Assembly (NCBI GenBank): GCA_964455095.1
Contig: CAYVUV010000020.1
Span: forward strand, 1-10,551
DNA length: 10,551 nt
From: CAYVUV01 sp964455095
Lineage (GTDB): Bacteria; Desulfobacterota; Binatia; HRBIN30; CADEER01
Direction: 5' to 3'
Part shown: piece after piece, positions 7,409 through 10,551 of the stretch
Position numbering within the stretch: position 1 is the stretch's first letter
Layout of the letters: each line of letters opens with the position of its first letter
Notes under the pieces: generated by a model
What the model was told of the DNA's origin: nothing
Database searches by the model: none
Seen by the model: only the letters and a program-made list of their open reading frames with translations
Made by a program: the position numbers and the translations under genes

Positions 7409-7568
7409 GCAGCTTTGCCCCGACATTGAAGTCGTCAGAGAATCACGAAAGCGCGACAGTACGAAAACACGAAACGCTGATCCGGAGGCATGAAAGGTCT
7501 GAGTGTATCTTTCGTGCTTTCGCTGTTTCGCGGTTTCGTGATTCTCCGAGTCGTTTGGGCAAAGCCGC
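7409..7568. repeat. Imperfect inverted repeat of about 160 bp made of CACGAAA words, in a convergent gene gap
   Basis: The outer ends GCAGCTTTGCCC (7409-7420) and GGGCAAAGCCGC (7557-7568) are reverse complements at 11 of 12 positions. Further in, GAGAATCACGAAA (7438-7450) pairs perfectly with TTTCGTGATTCTC (7534-7546). The inner arms hold more ACGAAA/TTTCGT words: left 7461-7466 and 7468-7474; right 7510-7516, 7518-7523 and 7526-7531. These pair imperfectly around a central spacer near 7478-7507. The element fills the space between the crotonase stop (7395) and the minus-strand gene stop (7576). It is clearly less G+C-rich than its surroundings and holds no credible coding frame. It could be a MITE- or REP-like element, a bidirectional terminator, or both. 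No target-site duplication was recognised. Confidence 0.75.
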
Positions 7569-7575
7569 GCCGCGC

Positions 7576-8040
7576 TCAGGGGCGCGGCGTTCGCCGCGGC
7601 CACAGCTGCAGCGCCACGAACGCCGCGATCGCCCCGAGGCACAGGATGTGGTCGCGGCAGATCGCGCGCGCGATCTCGCTCTGCACCTCGATCGGATCGG
7701 TTCGCAGAGCCAGGCGGGCCGCGGCCGGCACGATATGGATGAGGGCCGCGAGCGTCGGCACCGACACGAGCAAGAGGCCGGCGAGGCCGCGCCCTGGCGC
7801 TACCTGCCGGCGCGCGAGCTGCCAGGCGCTGCCGCCTACGGCGACCAGCATCACCAAAGCGATCAGCCCGTTCATGGGCACCGCGTCGACGACCGCGCGG
7901 CGGTAGTACGCCGCGATCGACGCCAGCACCGGCTCGGGCAGCGCCCGGGGCGGATGGCCCAGCACCTGGATGTCGAACATCAGGTCGAACCACAACACCG
8001 CGATGAGGAATCCGCCGCAGGTCGCCAGCATGCGCCGCAT
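7576..8040 (-). CDS. Hypothetical small four-helix integral membrane protein
   Basis: A 154-residue minus-strand protein. Four hydrophobic segments are visible: about residues 4-24 (followed by DIQVLG), 58-76, 86-107 and 131-147. The first helix ends in WFDLMFDIQ (17-25), and the first loop has SIAAYYRRAVVDAVPMN (41-57); the dense acidic, aromatic and basic residues look functionally constrained. H102, D130 and H131 are other polar residues in or near membrane segments. The start is ATG at 8038-8040; a second ATG three codons in is an alternative. The gene is divergent from the acyl-CoA dehydrogenase gene (80-nt gap) and convergent with the crotonase. I do not recognise a characterised family. 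The membrane pattern, which frame-shifted noise would not give, supports a real gene. Confidence 0.75.
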   Translation of the reverse strand: MRRMLATCGGFLIAVLWFDLMFDIQVLGHPPRALPEPVLASIAAYYRRAVVDAVPMNGLIALVMLVAVGGSAWQLARRQVAPGRGLAGLLLVSVPTLAALIHIVPAAARLALRTDPIEVQSEIARAICRDHILCLGAIAAFVALQLWPRRTPRP

Positions 8041-8120
8041 CGCCCCACATACGCCCGTGAGTGCGCCAGCCGCAACGGCCGGCTTGCCCCCGCTACCGGG
8101 AATTCGATAGCTACTCGGGG

Positions 8121-9338
8121 ATGGAGATCACGTTTTCGCCCGAGGAAGAACGCTTTCGCGAACAGGCGCGCGCATGGTTGGCCAAGCACGCGCCGAAGAC
8201 CGAGCCGCCCGAGCACGACCTGAAGGCGCGGCGCGCCTTCGACATGGAGTGGCAGCGCCAGATGTACGACGCCGGCTACGCCGGCATCTCGTGGCCCAGG
8301 GAGTACGGTGGGCGCGGCGCCAGCTTGATGGAGCAGCTGATCTGGTACGAGGAGTTCGCCCGCTCCGGCGCGCGCGATCCGAACACGCTGTTCGTCGGCC
8401 TCAACCACGGCGGTCCGACGCTGATCGCGCGCGGCAACGAAGAGCAGAAGGCCTACCACCTGCCGAAGATCCTCAAGGGCGAGGTGATCTGGTGCCAGGG
8501 CTTTTCCGAGCCCGGCGCCGGCTCCGACCTGGGCGCGCTGTCGACGCGCGCGGTGATCGACGGCGACGACCTGGTGGTCACCGGCCAGAAGATCTGGACC
8601 AGCTTCGCGCAGATCGCCGAATGGCAGGAGCTGCTGGTGCGCACCGATCCCGACGCGCCGAAGCACAAGGGGATCACCTGGGTGATCTGCCCGATGGGTC
8701 TGCCCGGCATGGAGATGCGCGAGATCAAGACCATGGCCGGCGGCAGCGACTTCTGCGAGGTGTTCTACGACGAGGTGCGCATCCCGCGAAAGAACATCGT
8801 CGGCCAGCTCAACGACGGCTGGAACGTCGCCATGTCGACCCTCAGCTTCGAGCGCGGCACCGCCTTCCTCTCCGAGCAGGTGCGCCTGACGCGGCTGGTC
8901 GAGCAGCTCATCGACATGGCTCGCGTCACGCCGTACGGCGGCGCCGCGGCGGCGTCCGACGCGCCGGCGCTGCAGGACGACGAAGTCGGCCGCCGCCTGG
9001 CGCTGCTGCGCGCCGAGGTGGAGGCGCTGCGCTCGATGACCTACCGCAGCGTTAGCCGCACCGCCCGCACCGGCGTGCCGAGCGCCGAAGCCTCGCTGAT
9101 CCGCCTGTTCTTCTCCGAGCTGCAGCAGCGCGTCTTCGCCCTGGCGATGGAGGTGCTCGGCATCGACATCCTGTCCTGGGACGCGCACGGCAGCCCTGCC
9201 CGCGTCACCCCGAGCCACTCCGACGCGGCCAGCTGGGTGAGCCACTACCTGCTGGCCTTCTCCGCGACCATCGCCGCCGGCTCCAAGGACATCCAACGCA
9301 ACATCATCGGCGACCGCGTGCTGGGATTGCCGCGATGA
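8121..9338 (+). CDS. Acyl-CoA dehydrogenase, catalytic (alpha-type) subunit
   Basis: A 405-residue acyl-CoA dehydrogenase. The N-terminal helical domain begins FSPEEERFREQARAWL. The flavin-binding segment CQGFSEPGAGSDL spans about 126-137 (F128-D136), with TGQKIWTS following. The C-terminal helical domain ends SKDIQRNIIGDRVLGLPR. The medium-chain-type base, the Glu before GTS, is Ala here (A386). A Glu is present in the helix-G position used by isovaleryl- and long-chain-type enzymes: E244 in LSFERGT. That arrangement is typical of the catalytic half of heteromeric dehydrogenases acting on bulky acyl-CoAs, such as steroid side-chain enzymes. The ATG at 8121 fits the family N-terminus better than the upstream in-frame GTG at 8061, although only GGGG directly precedes it. 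A second, divergent dehydrogenase gene follows after 57 nt. Confidence 0.93.
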   Translation: MEITFSPEEERFREQARAWLAKHAPKTEPPEHDLKARRAFDMEWQRQMYDAGYAGISWPREYGGRGASLMEQLIWYEEFARSGARDPNTLFVGLNHGGPTLIARGNEEQKAYHLPKILKGEVIWCQGFSEPGAGSDLGALSTRAVIDGDDLVVTGQKIWTSFAQIAEWQELLVRTDPDAPKHKGITWVICPMGLPGMEMREIKTMAGGSDFCEVFYDEVRIPRKNIVGQLNDGWNVAMSTLSFERGTAFLSEQVRLTRLVEQLIDMARVTPYGGAAAASDAPALQDDEVGRRLALLRAEVEALRSMTYRSVSRTARTGVPSAEASLIRLFFSELQQRVFALAMEVLGIDILSWDAHGSPARVTPSHSDAASWVSHYLLAFSATIAAGSKDIQRNIIGDRVLGLPR

Positions 9339-9357
9339 GGACGAAGAGGTTCATCAC

Positions 9358-9384
9358 CACGAAGAACACGAAGGGCACGAAGGG
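9358..9384 (+). repeat. Three tandem 9-bp CACGAAG-type units between the dehydrogenase genes
   Basis: CACGAAGAA, CACGAAGGG and CACGAAGGG lie head to tail, and a weaker copy (GACGAAGAG) sits at 9340-9348. They occupy most of the 57-bp gap. The last unit ends in AAGGG, 11 bases before the next ATG, and may serve as its ribosome binding site. The word resembles the CACGAAA words of the inverted repeat at 7409-7568. From general knowledge, CACGAAG-type tracts recur in intergenic DNA of many environmental bacterial genomes. Confidence 0.8.
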
Positions 9385-9395
9385 ATAAGCAGACT

Positions 9396-10442
9396 ATGGA
9401 CCTGATGCCGACCACCGAGCAGGAAGCCATCCGCGACTCCGTGCGCGCTTTTCTCGACAATGAGCTGCCGATGGAGCGCGTGCGGGCGCTGGCCGGCGGC
9501 CCGGCCGATGCCTATGCCGCGCTGTGGCGCGGCGCGGCGGAGCTGGGTTTCTTCGCCCTTGGCCTGCCCGAAACCGCCGGCGGCGCGGGCTACTCGATCA
9601 CCGAGGAAATGGTCCTGTTCGAGGAGCTCGGCCGCGTCCTCGCACCGGGACCGTGGCTCGGCACCGTGCTGGCAGCGCACGCGCTGGCCGAAGCGGGCGG
9701 CGCCGCACCGCGCGGTGCGCTCGAGCGCTTGCTCGCCGGCGACCTGCGCGTGGCCGCGTGCGTCGATCCGGCCGGCGGTGGGCTGACGCTCCGTGGCACC
9801 ACTCTGTCGGGAACGCGCCGCGGCGTGCTCGGCGCCGGGCTGGCGGATGCGTTTCTGGTGGTCGACGATGCCGGCGTGTTGTTCGTCGAACGGGGCGATG
9901 GGATAATGGTGGATTCCACTGCTGGACTCGACTCGACCAATCCGCCCGGAACGGTCGCGTTCGCCACAGCCGCGTGCACCGCGCTCGGCACCTCGGTCGC
10001 CGCGGCGCGCCGCGCGGCGACCGTGCTGTCCTGCGCCGACGCCGTCGGCGGCGCCGCCCGCACGGTCGAGATGTCGGTCGAGTACGCCAAGGTGCGCCAT
10101 CAGTTCGGCAAACCCATCGGCTCGTTCCAGGCGGTCAAGCACCGCTGCGCCGACATGGCCGTGCGCGCCGAAGTGGCGCGCTCAGCCACCACGTACGCCA
10201 CCGTCTCGGTGCGCGACGGCGCCGCTGACGCCGATTTTCAGGTTGCCGTCGCCAAGGTCCTGAGCGCCAACGCCTATCTCCAGAATGGCGCCGACAACAT
10301 CCAGAACCACGGCGGCATGGGCTACACCTGGGAATGCGACGCGCACCTGTTCATGAAGCGCGCCCGCGCCTTCGACGCGACGTTCGGCTCTCGCCGCGCC
10401 CAACTCGACGCCCTCGTGGGGCAATTTCGGGCCGCCTCGTAG
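9396..10442 (+). CDS. Acyl-CoA dehydrogenase-family protein, probable non-catalytic (beta-type) subunit
   Basis: A 348-residue protein, shorter than the usual ~380. The N-terminal domain (TTEQEAIRDSVRAFLDNE) and the GLPETAGGAGYSITEEMVLFEELGR segment are typical. The middle domain (about 115-200) is shortened and lacks the FSEPGAGSD flavin motif. The C-terminal domain is well kept: YAKVRHQFGKPIGSFQAVKH (R234-G238 core) and NHGGMGYTWECDAH (H305 onward). Aligning helix G to isovaleryl-CoA dehydrogenase puts A208 at the catalytic Glu position. Aligning the C-terminus to medium-chain acyl-CoA dehydrogenase puts F330 at the other. It therefore probably lacks a catalytic base and pairs with the preceding gene's product as an alpha2beta2 enzyme, as known for mycobacterial steroid side-chain dehydrogenases. 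The subunit role is inferred. Confidence 0.9.
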   Translation: MDLMPTTEQEAIRDSVRAFLDNELPMERVRALAGGPADAYAALWRGAAELGFFALGLPETAGGAGYSITEEMVLFEELGRVLAPGPWLGTVLAAHALAEAGGAAPRGALERLLAGDLRVAACVDPAGGGLTLRGTTLSGTRRGVLGAGLADAFLVVDDAGVLFVERGDGIMVDSTAGLDSTNPPGTVAFATAACTALGTSVAAARRAATVLSCADAVGGAARTVEMSVEYAKVRHQFGKPIGSFQAVKHRCADMAVRAEVARSATTYATVSVRDGAADADFQVAVAKVLSANAYLQNGADNIQNHGGMGYTWECDAHLFMKRARAFDATFGSRRAQLDALVGQFRAAS

Positions 10443-10551
10443 GCTCGCTCTGAAAATTTTACCATCCCGACCAGCGTGATTTGTAAGACCGGCTCAGCCC
10501 GGCCATTGCGGTCATTCTCTCGCTGCGGGTGAATCCCTGGCACGCACGTCG

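Noticed and set aside
8084..8111. Possible sigma70-like promoter (TTGCCC, 16-bp spacer, GATAGC) just before the first dehydrogenase
   Set aside because: Only about 4 and 3 of 6 positions match the consensus and the organism's promoter rules are unknown. It would imply a nearly leaderless transcript, which is too weak to annotate.
8061..8120. Upstream in-frame GTG start extending the first dehydrogenase by 20 residues
   Set aside because: The added residues (RQPQRPACPRYREF...) do not fit the family N-terminus, whereas the ATG at 8121 starts directly before the conserved FSPEEERFR segment.
7426..8223. Plus-strand open frame running through the inverted repeat and antisense to the membrane protein gene
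   Set aside because: Its first part is translated repeat DNA (RKHE-, FRDS-like words) and the rest is antisense to a gene with clear membrane helices. Conceptual proteins of this kind are typical artefacts of CACGAA repeats.
7980..9296. Minus-strand open frame of about 438 codons antisense to the first acyl-CoA dehydrogenase
   Set aside because: The plus strand gives a complete dehydrogenase with all motifs; the antisense translation shows only repetitive His/Ala/Gly/Arg composition.
10443..10551. Right-edge noncoding stretch with an AAAATTTT palindrome (10453-10460) and a short minus-strand frame (10322-10543)
   Set aside because: The AT palindrome is short and has no flanking promoter or terminator structure. 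The frame overlaps the end of the second dehydrogenase and shows no recognisable protein features.

Overview
The window is about 70% G+C or higher and densely coded, with Lys/Asn-poor, Ala/Arg/Asp-rich proteins and G/C third positions. This suggests an uncultivated soil, sediment or groundwater bacterium with a large catabolic genome (Binatota-, Myxococcota- or Desulfobacterota-like in style). The sequence alone does not fix the phylum. No RNA gene, transposase, phage gene or CRISPR array is visible.

Layout. (1) Bases 1-3857 hold a tight plus-strand operon: a 5'-truncated ferritin-like diiron protein, a TetR regulator (ATGA overlap), an amidohydrolase_2-family metal hydrolase (GTGA overlap), a VOC/glyoxalase-like metalloprotein (13-nt gap) and an SDR oxidoreductase (4-nt gap). 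(2) Bases 3968-5821 hold a soluble sensor histidine kinase with two degenerate N-terminal receiver domains and a PAS domain; no DNA-binding response regulator lies beside it. (3) Bases 5915-7395 hold a nitroreductase-family flavoprotein and a crotonase, 11 nt apart. (4) Bases 7396-7575 form a convergent intergenic gap filled by an imperfect inverted repeat of about 160 bp whose arms are built from CACGAAA-like words. (5) Bases 7576-8040, minus strand, encode a small four-helix membrane protein of unknown function. (6) Bases 8121-10442 hold two acyl-CoA dehydrogenase-family genes in tandem. The first keeps a catalytic-type Glu in the helix-G position and the second lacks a Glu at both known positions, so the pair looks like an alpha/beta heteromeric dehydrogenase. 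A short tandem repeat of CACGAAG-type units separates them.

Together the genes read as a catabolic neighbourhood. The acyl-CoA dehydrogenase pair, the crotonase and possibly the SDR would carry beta-oxidation-type steps. The amidohydrolase, VOC protein and diiron protein would act on the ring or head group of an unidentified aromatic, alicyclic or steroid-like substrate. TetR is the likely local repressor. The substrate is inference; the sequence does not name it. The most unusual items are the palindromic element in the convergent gap, the asymmetric dehydrogenase pair, the kinase with two lysine-less receivers, and the diiron gene translationally coupled to its regulator.
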